Source: an uncultured Bacteroidales bacterium (lineage in GTDB: Bacteria; Bacteroidota; Bacteroidia; Bacteroidales; UBA932). From it: a stretch of 44,801 nt of DNA. How positions within the stretch are numbered: the first letter of the stretch is position 1; the number at the start of each line of letters is the position of its first letter. Under the pieces are notes generated by a model. The model was not told the origin of the DNA and ran no database searches. It saw nothing but the letters and a program-made list of their open reading frames with translations. Positions 14,118 through 23,400 of this stretch are shown here, piece after piece. Made by a program: the position numbers and the translations under genes. Location of the stretch: the NCBI GenBank assembly GCA_905234795.1, contig CAJOIQ010000025.1:1-44801 (forward strand), in the 5' to 3' direction.

Positions 14118-15226
14118 TACAGCTTCTTCTTCAGATAGCCGCGAATGTCGGATGCCTTTCGCACATTGGCATTGCTGTCCAGCTCTCCGTTCACAATGAA
14201 CCATACCATGGGAAGACTGCCGATACCGTAGGAGCTCACATACGGAGACATGGCGCCGCGGGTGTCGCACACATTGATCCAGGGAAGGTTCTGGTTGCGC
14301 ACGGCAGCCGCCCAGGCGGCTTTGTCGCTGTCCAGGGAAACGGCATAGATCTCAAAGCCTTTCTTGTGGAATTCCTCATACAGGGGAAGCACACCGTCCA
14401 GGTTGAACATCTTTTGCTCGGCGGTGGAAGACCAGAAATACAGCATGGTCACCTTGCCCAGGGATTCGCTCAGCTTGACATTCTTTCCGTCGGTAGAAGG
14501 CAGGCTGATGTCCACATAACCTATCTGGGGGGCATTGCGCACCTTGTTTTCCACATCCAGGAGAGAAATGCGGCGGGCGGCCTCCTTCTCCAGGGCCTTA
14601 ACGTAACGGGATTCGGGATACTTGGTCTTGAGAGAGTCGCAGATATTGTTCATCAGCAGGCCGTCCGTGCTCTGGCCAAACACCAGGAAGCCCGGATTTA
14701 CCTGCTGGAACAGGACCGGAACCACGGTGAGGGAATGGCTGTTGCCCACCACATACTTCACACGGTCACGATAATAGTTGATGTAGCAGCGGGACAGGGC
14801 GGCGTCTACGTCGTAATTCCTGTCCAGGATGCCTTGCATTTCCCGCATAAAAGCACTGTAATCCTTCTCTACCTGCTGCAGCTTGAGGGATTCCTCAGAG
14901 CCCTCGACGCCATAAACGCCCAGGGTGTCGGTTTCTACCTTCACGCGGTCTCCCTTCTCCAGAAGGAGGGAGGCAATCTGACGGTCTCCGTAAAACAGAT
15001 AGATGAATTCGGGTTTGCCCTTGGCAATGTCCAGTTTGTACTGGAAGCTGCCGTCGGCCTTGGTCTTTACGGTGTCCAGCACCTGGAAGCGGTTCACGTC
15101 CAACAGCTTCACAATCACCTCTTTATCGGCCCCTTCATGAAGGGTGCCCACAATGGTGGTATTCTTTCCGCATGCAGCCGTCAGCAGTGCCATGGCGGCC
15201 GCGGCCAGCAGTTTAAAGCTTCTCAT
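14117..15226 (-). CDS. Lipoprotein with DUF4369-like and thioredoxin-fold domains, lacking CXXC
   Basis: 369 residues from the ATG at 15226, giving the lipoprotein signal MRSFKLLAAAAMALLTAACG with the lipidated Cys at residue 19. Residues of about 22-110 resemble the DUF4369 beta-domain common at the N-terminus of Bacteroidota TlpA-like proteins (VGTLHEGADKEVIVKLLDV). Residues of about 240-369 are a thioredoxin/AhpC-like fold (GKVTMLYFWSSTAEQKMFN, then a late SYGIGSLPMVWFIV with the cis-Pro loop). The position of the redox motif WxxxCxxC reads WSSTAEQK, so both active cysteines are missing. A thiol-disulfide reductase role is therefore unlikely. The start overlaps the HIT gene by 14 bases and the stop overlaps tsaB. 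Confidence 0.8.
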   Translation of the reverse strand: MRSFKLLAAAAMALLTAACGKNTTIVGTLHEGADKEVIVKLLDVNRFQVLDTVKTKADGSFQYKLDIAKGKPEFIYLFYGDRQIASLLLEKGDRVKVETDTLGVYGVEGSEESLKLQQVEKDYSAFMREMQGILDRNYDVDAALSRCYINYYRDRVKYVVGNSHSLTVVPVLFQQVNPGFLVFGQSTDGLLMNNICDSLKTKYPESRYVKALEKEAARRISLLDVENKVRNAPQIGYVDISLPSTDGKNVKLSESLGKVTMLYFWSSTAEQKMFNLDGVLPLYEEFHKKGFEIYAVSLDSDKAAWAAAVRNQNLPWINVCDTRGAMSPYVSSYGIGSLPMVWFIVNGELDSNANVRKASDIRGYLKKKL

Positions 15227-15617
15227 ATTCGGCAAAGATTTTATCGGCAATCTCTTTCATTTCATCGGCCGGCAGCTGGAGCTTGGCCTTGCGGAAATCC
15301 ATGTCCCCCTCGGTCTGGAGAGGAACCAGATGGATGTGGGTGTGAGGGACTTCCATGCCCAGCACCGCAACGCCCACCCGCTTGCAGGGGACGGCGTTTT
15401 TCAGGGCCACGGCCACTTTGCGGGCAAAGGCCCAGAGGTTCTGGTAAGTGGCGGTGTCCAGGTGGAAGATGTAGTCGTCCTCCACGTGCTTGGGAATGAC
15501 CAGGGTATGTCCCTTGGCCAGCGGAGAGATGTCCAGGAAGGCATAGAAGTCTTCGTTCTCGGCGCACTTGAAGGAAGGGATCTCGCCGGCGGCGATTTTG
15601 GTGAAAATGGTTGCCAT
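15213..15617 (-). CDS. HIT family nucleotide-binding hydrolase
   Basis: 134 residues with the histidine triad HTHIHLVP (near residues 97-104), opening with MATIFTKIAAGEIPSFK and containing FLDISPLAKGHTLVIPK, all typical of the Hint branch of HIT proteins. These hydrolyse nucleoside phosphoramidates or related adenylates. The physiological substrate in Bacteroidota is unknown. It lies 6 bases downstream of greA and its end overlaps the following lipoprotein gene by 14 bases, so it is very probably cotranscribed with greA. Confidence 0.93.
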   Translation of the reverse strand: MATIFTKIAAGEIPSFKCAENEDFYAFLDISPLAKGHTLVIPKHVEDDYIFHLDTATYQNLWAFARKVAVALKNAVPCKRVGVAVLGMEVPHTHIHLVPLQTEGDMDFRKAKLQLPADEMKEIADKIFAEYEKL

Positions 15618-15623
15618 AACGCT

Positions 15624-16091
15624 TTACAGGGTAATGTCCAGAATCTCGAACTTCATCACGCCGCTGGGCACCTTGGCCTCTACGGTTTCTCCCTTACCGT
15701 GGCCGATGAGGGCCTTGGCAATGGGAGTGGTGGCGGCCAGCAGGCCCTTGCTGAAATCGGCCTCGCTTTCCGGTACCACCTGGAAGTTCATCACCATCTT
15801 GTTGGCCAGGTTGCGCACCTGCACCTTGGAGAGAAGCTGCACGGTATCGGCCGACAGCTTGCTTTCGTCAATCACGCGGGCGTTGGCCACTTTCTCCTTG
15901 AGACGGGCGATTTTCACTTCCAGCAGCCCCTGGGCGTCACGGGCTGCATCGTACTCTGCATTCTCCGAGAGGTCTCCCTTTTCCCGGGCCTCGGCGATGG
16001 CGGCAGAGATTACCGGCCGCTGGGCCAGGGCATCGGCCAGTTCCTGCTTGAGCTTGTCAAGCCCGGCCTGAGTCATCATTTCAATAGCCAT
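15624..16091 (-). CDS. greA: Transcription elongation factor GreA
   Basis: 155 residues from the ATG at 16091; an in-frame TTG upstream would place the leader hairpin inside coding sequence and add non-homologous residues. The N-terminal coiled coil contains the acidic tip GDLSENAEYDAA (about 39-50), which reaches the polymerase active site and stimulates RNA cleavage in backtracked complexes. The C-terminal FKBP-like domain follows (PIAKALIGHGKGETVEAKVP, ending FEILDITL). The leader contains a TAACTTTG box followed at once by a terminator-like hairpin, described separately. HIT follows after 6 bases. Confidence 0.95.
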   Translation of the reverse strand: MAIEMMTQAGLDKLKQELADALAQRPVISAAIAEAREKGDLSENAEYDAARDAQGLLEVKIARLKEKVANARVIDESKLSADTVQLLSKVQVRNLANKMVMNFQVVPESEADFSKGLLAATTPIAKALIGHGKGETVEAKVPSGVMKFEILDITL

Positions 16092-16119
16092 TGTATCAGG
16101 TTGTATTTTGTTCTTTGTC

Positions 16120-16153
16120 AAAAAAACAGCCGACGACCGGTCCACGGTCGTCG
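16120..16153 (-). terminator. Hairpin with T-tract in front of greA: terminator or attenuator
   Basis: Read on the minus strand, CGACGACCG (complement of 16145-16153), a 5-base loop and CGGTCGTCG (complement of 16131-16139) form a perfect 9-bp GC-rich stem. Three bases later comes a run of seven T (complement of 16120-16126). It could end transcription from the upstream LolA-like gene. A -7 box (16169-16176) lies between that gene and the hairpin, so it is also the first structure in the greA transcript. Confidence 0.8.
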
Positions 16154-16168
16154 AGCCATATGTCAATG

Positions 16169-16176
16169 CAAAGTTA
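16169..16176 (-). promoter_or_regulatory. -7 box of greA
   Basis: TAACTTTG on the minus strand (complement of CAAAGTTA), an exact TAnnTTTG box. Transcription would start near 16162 and give a leader of about 70 bases that begins with the hairpin at 16131-16153. No clear -33 TTG. Confidence 0.55.
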
Positions 16177-16195
16177 GTAATTAATTTTGAAAAAA

Positions 16196-16849
16196 CTACT
16201 TTTTCTTCTCTTCCCCGCGCTTGTCCACTATCTTGGCATCCTTGTACATGTTGATGTCAAAAGTGACATCCTCTTCCTTCACGCCCAGGACGAAATCCCG
16301 CATGGTGACGGTGACGCCTCTCATGGAGGTTTTCATCTCCCGAAGGAAGTATGAGTCCTTCTGAACAGACAAATCAATTTGCTTGGGAGCGTCTTTATTG
16401 GTATTGTCCTTGCGTTTGTTGCATCGGAACGCCCAGTACTCGTCCGTTTCCCGCAACAGCTTCACGTCATAGCCTTTGGTAACGCTCAATGCCATGCCCA
16501 GGCCGTCATCGTCCTCCGAAGACTCTCCCCCGCCTCCCTGAGCTTTGAATTCGGAGACAGTGATGGTATTCTTGGAGGAATCGTAAGAATAGGCAATGTC
16601 ACCATCCTCCCACACAACCTGCTTCTTCCCCTTCACCGTCACATCCATCCGCATCTTGTCCCCCAGCGTATAGGTTCTGACAGAGTACGTTCCCAGGATG
16701 GGGATTTTCATATCCATGGTCATGGCCATGCCCGCAGACTTGTCATGGTCCATGGCCTGGGACATCTTCTCCAGGATTTCATGGGGCGTCTGGGCCCAGG
16801 CCATCAGCGACACAAGAGCAGCAGCCACTGCCATTACCAACTTTTTCAT
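16196..16849 (-). CDS. Periplasmic LolA-like protein
   Basis: 217 residues from the ATG at 16849, which gives a signal peptide MKKLVMAVAAALVSLMAWAQ. The mature part resembles LolA/LolB-fold proteins: an initial helix ILEKMSQAMDHDKSAGMAM, then successive beta strands (YSVRTYTLGDKMRMDVTVKG, KQVVWEDGDIAYSYDSSKN). These are often annotated as outer-membrane lipoprotein carrier or DUF4412-like proteins. A short acidic Gly-rich insert is present (GGGGESSEDDDG). Whether it carries lipoproteins is not established. It is 48 bases downstream of the AGCS symporter gene and ends just before the greA promoter. Confidence 0.65.
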   Translation of the reverse strand: MKKLVMAVAAALVSLMAWAQTPHEILEKMSQAMDHDKSAGMAMTMDMKIPILGTYSVRTYTLGDKMRMDVTVKGKKQVVWEDGDIAYSYDSSKNTITVSEFKAQGGGGESSEDDDGLGMALSVTKGYDVKLLRETDEYWAFRCNKRKDNTNKDAPKQIDLSVQKDSYFLREMKTSMRGVTVTMRDFVLGVKEEDVTFDINMYKDAKIVDKRGEEKKK

Positions 16850-16897
16850 ACAATTGATTTTAAAATGCGGGATTATCCACAAAAACCGTGCTACCCC

Positions 16898-18268
16898 TTA
16901 TTGTTTCGATTCCAGGTCTTTCAGCGCGTCAATGGCCTTGGGGCAGAGAAGGAGGATGGAGACAACCGTTACCCAGGCCATCAGTCCCACGCCGATGTCT
17001 CCCAGCATCCACACCAGGTCGGCCTCACGGACGGCGCCAAATACAATGGCGGCCAGGAGCGCTACTTGCAGCAAGCGCACGCACAACTTCTCCCGGCGGG
17101 AATTCCGGTTATGGAACAGGTACATGATGCTGGACTCGGCATAGAAATAATAGGCCATGATGGTGCTGAAGGTGAAAAAGATCATGGCAACGGACACAAA
17201 CTGGCTGCCGAAACCGGCAAAGACCGAATCCACGGCGCTCTGCGTATATCCTGCATAATTGTTCCCCAGCTCGGGCGCATTCTGCAGCAGCATGCCACCA
17301 GCACCGTCCAATATATTATAGGTGCCTGATGTGAGGATCATCAGGGCCGTGGCGGTACACACCAGCAGCGTATCCACGTAAACGGAAAAAGCCTGGGCAA
17401 GGCCTTGCTGGGCAGGATGTTCCACATCGGCCGCAGCCGAGACCATAGCGCCGGTACCCTGACCGGCCTCGTTGGAAAAGATGCCGCGCTTCACGCCCAT
17501 GGCGATGGTGGTGCCGATGATGCCGCCGCAAACGGGATGGATGCCGAAGGCCCCCTTGAAAATAGCGGCAAACACGGCGGGCACGTCCTGGATATGGAAG
17601 CCGATGACCACCAGTGACAAAAGGATATAGCCGAAAGCCATGAAGGGCGTAACGATGGAAGCCACCTTGGCTATGCGCTGCACCCCGCCTATCACCACAA
17701 TTCCCATCAGCACGGCCAGGCCGATGCCTGTTGCCAGCGGAGGAACGGGAAAAGCGTTCTGCATGGCCATGGACGCCCCGTTGGACTGCACGGTAACCAG
17801 AAACAGGCCGCAACTCACAATGGTGACAACCGCAAACAGCACACCCAGCCAACGCTTGCCCAGTCCCTTCTCAATAAAACTGAAAGGACCGCCGCGATAA
17901 CCGCTCTGGTGCGGGAATTTATAGATTTGAGCCAGCGTAGATTCCACAAAAGCGGTAGATGCGCCGAAGAAAGCCACCACCCACATCCAGAATACCGCTC
18001 CGGGACCGCCGAAGGCGATGGCCGTGGCCACGCCCACGATATTACCGGTCCCCACCCTTCCCGACAACGCGATGCAAAACGCCTCGAAGGAAGAGATACC
18101 CTTCCCGTCCACCTTCTTTTTGCCGAAGAGCGAGCGCAGCATGAGCCCGAAGCGCCGCACCTGCACCAATCTGGTGCGGAAAGAAAAATACAGTCCCGCA
18201 GCCAGCAGCAGCACCACCAGCCCGGGATTCCATACGATGTCGTTAAGGGTGGAAACAAACTTCTCCAT
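16898..18268 (-). CDS. Sodium:alanine/glycine symporter (AGCS family)
   Basis: 456 residues and about 10-11 hydrophobic helices. The conserved AGCS signatures are present: ALSGRVGTGNIVGVATAIAF (near 69-88), VGMVKRGIFSNEAG-like GVKRGIFSNEAGQGTGAM (about 260-277) and TFSTIMAYYFYAESS (about 355-370). The family imports alanine, glycine or serine with Na+. The N-terminus FVSTLNDIVWNPGLVVLLLA is the normal beginning. The gene lies 6 bases after the MORN-repeat gene in the long minus-strand unit. Confidence 0.93.
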   Translation of the reverse strand: MEKFVSTLNDIVWNPGLVVLLLAAGLYFSFRTRLVQVRRFGLMLRSLFGKKKVDGKGISSFEAFCIALSGRVGTGNIVGVATAIAFGGPGAVFWMWVVAFFGASTAFVESTLAQIYKFPHQSGYRGGPFSFIEKGLGKRWLGVLFAVVTIVSCGLFLVTVQSNGASMAMQNAFPVPPLATGIGLAVLMGIVVIGGVQRIAKVASIVTPFMAFGYILLSLVVIGFHIQDVPAVFAAIFKGAFGIHPVCGGIIGTTIAMGVKRGIFSNEAGQGTGAMVSAAADVEHPAQQGLAQAFSVYVDTLLVCTATALMILTSGTYNILDGAGGMLLQNAPELGNNYAGYTQSAVDSVFAGFGSQFVSVAMIFFTFSTIMAYYFYAESSIMYLFHNRNSRREKLCVRLLQVALLAAIVFGAVREADLVWMLGDIGVGLMAWVTVVSILLLCPKAIDALKDLESKQ

Positions 18269-18274
18269 AGGCAG

Positions 18275-19582
18275 TTACTTCATGGGCCAGGAAATGCAGA
18301 GACCGTAGTCATCTCCATTCCAGGTGACACCCTCGTGATCCTCGTAGCCGTCTATTGATTCGGAAAAACTGATATAACTGCCGGGGGTAAGGACCTGAGG
18401 CTTGCCGCCCCCGTTGGAAAAGACGGCATAAGAATCGGTAATTATCTCCAGTTTGAGGGAATAGAATCCGCTGCAACCGCAGTCTCCCTCCCGGGCTTCC
18501 CAGTCCCATTCCTTCCTCTCTGTATCCCCGCTGCCGCCGATACTCCATTCCTCATGGCTCCAGGCAAAATGAAGCGTGATGGGCTTGCCAGGCTTTTCGG
18601 GATTCTGGAACACGCCGTTTAACCAAACGCCCTCCTTGCGCACGGAACCGGGCTCATAGGTATACACACCCTGGCCATGGGCCATGCCGTCCCGGAAAGC
18701 GCCTTCATATCTGTGCTGGTCACGGTCCTGGAACACGCCCTGGCCATTGGGCTTGCCATCGGCCACTCCGCCCCTGTATTCCCACTGGCTGCCGAAACGG
18801 ATATAGTCATCCCAGATGAGACATTCAAAGGTCCTGTCGCTGCCCAGGGGATCCGGCAGGGTGGCCTGGGCGGCACCGCGCTCGTCATACTTCATCTCAT
18901 CTTTCTCTACCAGGACGCCATTCTCCCAGCGCTGGCCCTGATATCGGCCATTGCCGAAATGGGCAGTCACCCAGCCGTCCCAGGGCTGGAGGTCCTTCAT
19001 ATTCCAGGTGTAGCCGCCGTAGGAGCTGCCGTCCGGGAAAAAGACCTCTCCCCGCAGGTTGGTATCGTAGTAGGAACTGCCGTAATCGTTGGCACTCATG
19101 CGGCCGCCTTCCAGCAAAACCCGGTAGCCTTTGGGTAGCAAGATTTCCAACTCCACACAGCCATTCTCGTCTTCTTTCACGTCGTAGGCCGCCACTTCCC
19201 TTTCTTTCACCTTTTCCCCCTCATACCACTCAACGGCATAAGGTTTTGCTGCCAGAACCAGTTCATAGCCATGCTTTTTGTTGCGCCGGAAAGACACCCA
19301 GCGGTCCGGTTCCCCAGCTTTCTGCACCTTGAAAACGCCCAGCAAGTCCATCACTTTCAAGTCCGAAGACGTCTGGATCCAGGCCTTTTCAATATAAGAA
19401 CCATCGGCAAAGGTGTACCTGCCATTTGCGCAGTAGCAAGGCCCGTAGATATGGGCATAGTTCAGATGGAAATAGCCCTCAAAGTAATCTCCGTTATCGT
19501 ATTCTACAGAACCGTTCCCCATGGGACCTGCCAGCTTCTCGAGGATAGTATCCTTTTGCTGATAATCACCTTTGTACTTCAT
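18275..19582 (-). CDS. MORN-repeat protein of unknown role
   Basis: 435 residues, no signal peptide or membrane helix, so probably cytoplasmic. MORN-type repeats (YxGxxxxGxxxGxG) are scattered: GNGSVEYDNGDYFEGYF (about 24-40), a central set around WVTAHFGNGRYQGQRWENG (about 205-223) and two clear ones near 268-315 (YRGGVADGKPNGQGVF, YEGAFRDGMAHGQGVYTY). The C-terminal 100 or so residues lack the pattern and look beta-rich, with GDCGCSGFYSLKLEI. MORN repeats act as protein- or lipid-binding rods; in bacteria their roles are mostly unknown. The gene sits between ribF and the AGCS symporter with gaps of 13 and 6 bases. Confidence 0.8.
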   Translation of the reverse strand: MKYKGDYQQKDTILEKLAGPMGNGSVEYDNGDYFEGYFHLNYAHIYGPCYCANGRYTFADGSYIEKAWIQTSSDLKVMDLLGVFKVQKAGEPDRWVSFRRNKKHGYELVLAAKPYAVEWYEGEKVKEREVAAYDVKEDENGCVELEILLPKGYRVLLEGGRMSANDYGSSYYDTNLRGEVFFPDGSSYGGYTWNMKDLQPWDGWVTAHFGNGRYQGQRWENGVLVEKDEMKYDERGAAQATLPDPLGSDRTFECLIWDDYIRFGSQWEYRGGVADGKPNGQGVFQDRDQHRYEGAFRDGMAHGQGVYTYEPGSVRKEGVWLNGVFQNPEKPGKPITLHFAWSHEEWSIGGSGDTERKEWDWEAREGDCGCSGFYSLKLEIITDSYAVFSNGGGKPQVLTPGSYISFSESIDGYEDHEGVTWNGDDYGLCISWPMK

Positions 19583-19595
19583 GGCTATAAATAGG

Positions 19596-20447
19596 TTACA
19601 AATTACGCGTCACAAGAGCATCGGCCCTCAACTGCTCCCGCAGCGCCTCCAGCGACGGGAATTTCCGCTCGTCACGGATCCTGCGCACAAAGTGCAGCCG
19701 CAGAGGCAGGCCGTAAATGTCCTGTTCAAAGTCCAGGATATGGGTCTCGATGGTCCTCACCTTTCCGTCAACCGTGGGCCTTACGCCGATGTTGCACATC
19801 CCCTTGTACAACCCTCCAAGTACCTCAACCTCAACGGCATACACCCCATCCTTCGGCACTAGCTTCAGAGGTTCGTACAATTGCATGTTGGCCGTAGGGA
19901 ACCCTATACTCCGTCCCATCCGGTTTCCCGCCACCACCACGCCGTACAGTCCGTACCCATACCCCAACATCCCGTTGGCCTCCTCTATCCTCCCCTCCTC
20001 CAGCGTAAGACGGATCTTGGTTGAAGACAATGTGTTGTCGCCGACTTCATCGACGACAATCACATTGTCCAAATCGTTAGCACATAGCTTATCCGAGCCA
20101 ATTCTGTTGTCAAAACCCATGACAACGGTCGAGGCATTGTAACGGTCACGAAGGAGACGGAGGTATTCATCGGCCGTCATGGCAGCGAATTCCCGGGTGA
20201 AGGGGAGTACTTCCACTCGGTCTATTCCGCAGGCGGCAAGGAGCGACTTCTTTTCTTCCAGGGAAGACAGAAGCCTGAAGTCCCGGGCGTCCTGCTGGAG
20301 CACCGTGCGGGGATGCGGCCAGAATGTAACGACAACGGCCTCCTCGGCCCTTTCCCGGGCCAGGGAGACCACTGTCTCAAGGACATGACGGTGCCCCAGA
20401 TGGACACCGTCGAAAAAACCAGTGGTTACTACAGCCACTTCACACAT
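19596..20447 (-). CDS. ribF: Bifunctional riboflavin kinase / FAD synthetase
   Basis: 283 residues. The N-terminal adenylyltransferase domain begins almost at once with TGFFDGVHLGHRHVL (near 8-22), the nucleotide-binding HxGH region. The flavokinase domain follows from about 165: GNRMGRSIGFPTANMQLYEP holds the PTAN motif that binds ATP-Mg, and GVRPTVDGKVRTIETHILDF the catalytic Glu. It makes FMN and then FAD. The N-terminus is shorter than in E. coli by about 15 residues, as in some other Bacteroidales. Its start overlaps the end of the phosphorylase fusion gene by 19 bases, indicating translational coupling to the glycogen cluster. Confidence 0.93.
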   Translation of the reverse strand: MCEVAVVTTGFFDGVHLGHRHVLETVVSLARERAEEAVVVTFWPHPRTVLQQDARDFRLLSSLEEKKSLLAACGIDRVEVLPFTREFAAMTADEYLRLLRDRYNASTVVMGFDNRIGSDKLCANDLDNVIVVDEVGDNTLSSTKIRLTLEEGRIEEANGMLGYGYGLYGVVVAGNRMGRSIGFPTANMQLYEPLKLVPKDGVYAVEVEVLGGLYKGMCNIGVRPTVDGKVRTIETHILDFEQDIYGLPLRLHFVRRIRDERKFPSLEALREQLRADALVTRNL

Positions 20448-23400
20448 TCAAAGCTCTGGCGATGGGCCATCAGCGGGTGCTTGGCAAAGCAGCGTGCGCC
20501 CACCATGTAGGCACCCGTCTTTTCAGGAACCACATCCACGCTGAACTTGGCTACACCATCCTTGATAGAATCCACCTTGGCTTCCTGCACATCCACGATG
20601 AACAGTTTTCCGTGGACATCGGTCTGGGCGAAGACAATCTCCAGCCCCACTTCCTCGGTGGTGAGGGAACCCAGCTGGAGCTCCAGCTCGGCGTGATAAG
20701 GCTTGGACTGGGAAATGTCATAGGTGGTGGCAGCCTGGCTACGGCCCACCTGGACCACATTCTCCCACTCGCGGCGCACACGCGTCTTCCAGGCGGCCAG
20801 TTCCCGGGCCCGTGCGTAGTCATCGGCCTTGACAGCCTCGGCAGCCTTGCCCTGAGGAGCATAGTACTGGTTGATGTAGTCCGTGAGCATACGGTTGGTG
20901 GTGAAGTCGCAGGCCACTTTGGCAATGGTATTCTTGATGTATCCCACCCACTCACGGCTGCGGCCGGTGGTACGGTCTACATTATAATACGCGGGCGCGA
21001 TATCATTCTCCAGAATCTGGTAGATAGTAGCGGCGTCCAGCTCGTTCTGGTAGTTGTTGTCTTCGTAGGCCTGTTCCAGCGGGAGAGCCCAGCCGGCGCC
21101 TTCCTTGTAACCTTCGACCCACCAGCCGTCCAGCACAGAGAAGTGCATGGTACCGTTCATGGCCGCCTTTTCTCCGGAAGTACCGGAAGCTTCCTGCGGA
21201 CGCGTAGGGTTGTTCATCCACACATCCACGCCCTGGACCATGCGCTTGGCCAGCGTGATGTCATAGCCGGGCACAAACACAATCTTGCCGATGAAGCGGG
21301 GATCCTTGGAAATGTCCACAATCTGCTTGATGAGGTCCTGACCCGCTTTGTCGGCCGGATGCGCCTTACCCGCAAAGAGGAACTGCACGGGCTGGGCAGG
21401 ATTGTTCACAATCTTGTCCAGACGGTCCAGGTCACGGAACAGCAGCGTGGCACGCTTGTACGTGGCGAAACGGCGGGCGAAGCCGATGGTGAGGACATCG
21501 TCCCTCAGGTTATCCAGGATGGTCACCAGCTCCGTGGGGCTGTAGTGGTTGCTCACGCTCTTGTCCATCAGGCGTTCCCGCAGGAAGGCGATGAGCTTGG
21601 CCTTAAGGGCTTTCTTCACGCCCCAAACTTCTTCGTCGGACACATTATAGATGCCTTCGAAGCAGGATTTGTCGTAGTGGTGGGTCTGGAATTCGGGGCC
21701 GAACACCTTGGCGTGTACGGGCTTCCATTCGGGAGCGCACCAGGTGGGATAATGGACGCCGTTGGTGACATAGCTCACGAAAAGTTCCTCCGGCAGATAA
21801 CCGGGATACATATGGGCGAAGATATCCCGGGACACCTTGCCGTGCAGCATGGACACGCCGTTCACGTTCTGGGAGATATTGGCGGCCAGGTTGCTCATGG
21901 AGAATTTCTCCTGTACGTTGAGCGGATTGTCCTTACCCAGGGACATGAGGGTTTCCCAGTCCACTTTAAGGCGGGCGGGATAGTGGCCGATGTACTGGCG
22001 CAGCAGGCCTTCATCAAAGGCGTCGTGGCCGGCGGGAACCGGCGTATGGGTGGTAAACAGAGAGCTGGCACGTACCACCTCCAGAGCCGTGGTGAAGTCC
22101 AGATTGTCGTGTTCGATGTACTCCCGCAGACGTTCCAGGCCCGTGAAGGCAGCGTGGCCCTCGTTGCAGTGATAAACCTGGGGATCCAGGCCCAGTTTGC
22201 GCAGGGCACGGATACCGCCCACACCCAGCAGGAGTTCCTGCTTCAGACGGTTTTCCCAGCTTCCGCCGTACAGGTGATAAGTGACCTCGCGGTCTTCGGG
22301 CGTATTGGCCTCATAGTCCGTATCCATCAGATACAGGTCCGTACGGCCCACCTCCACCTTCCACAGACGGGCGGTGAGGTTTCGGCCGGGGAAGGCCACG
22401 GAAACAGTGAGCCAGTTGCCGTCTTTGTCGAACACGGGCACAGCCGGAATCTTGGTGAAATCCTGGGCATCGTAGTTGGCTACCTGATAACCCTGTGCCG
22501 ACAGCACCTGGTTGAAGTAGCCGTAACGGTACAGCAGGCCCACGGCCACCAGGTTGGTGTTCATATCGGAAGTCTCCTTCAGATAGTCGCCGGCCAGGAT
22601 ACCCAGACCGCCGGAATAAATCTTGAGGGACGTGTCCAAACCGTATTCCATACAGAAATAGGCGATGGAAGGATCCTTGCGCTGAGCTTTGGCGGCCATA
22701 TAGGCGTCAAACTCGTCCAGCACCTTCTTCATGCGGGAGAGGAAATCCTCGTCTTCGGACAATTGCTGGAAACGCTTGATGCTCACGGTATCCAACACCA
22801 CCAGGGGGTTGTGTCCGCTCTTATGCCAGACTACGGGGTCAATAGACTTGAAAAGTTCCTTGGCGCTCTCGTTCCAACACCACCAGAGGTTCTTGGACAT
22901 CTTCTCCAGACGGGAAAGCTTCTCAGGGAGGTGACGGGTGACCAGGATGCTTCTCCAGCTGGGGTTGGTTACATCTGCTTTAAAATACTGCATAGTCTTC
23001 TTCTTGGTTTGATAGGAATCCTGCTGGGCCTTGATTTTGGCAAGGGCCAGAGAATATGCCTTTTGATAATACACTATTTGATTATCCCACAGGGCTATCT
23101 GGGCCACTTCGCGGGCATTCTCCCGGTATACCTTGCGCTTCTCCTTGTCCAGGGAAGCCAGTTCAAGGATACGTGCCACGGTGCCATCCACCACCTCATT
23201 GTAGTTGGTGTCGTCCCTGTGCAGCACGGTGATGCCGGGATGTTTTTTCTTGTAATGGGTCTCCACCCACAGGCCGAAGCCGGCCAGCGTGGTGGTAAGG
23301 GTGGGGATACGGAAGGCCAGGGCCTCCAGCGGGGTGTACCCCCAGGGTTCATAATAGGACGGGAACAGGGCCAGGTCCAGGCCGCACAGCAAATTGTAGT

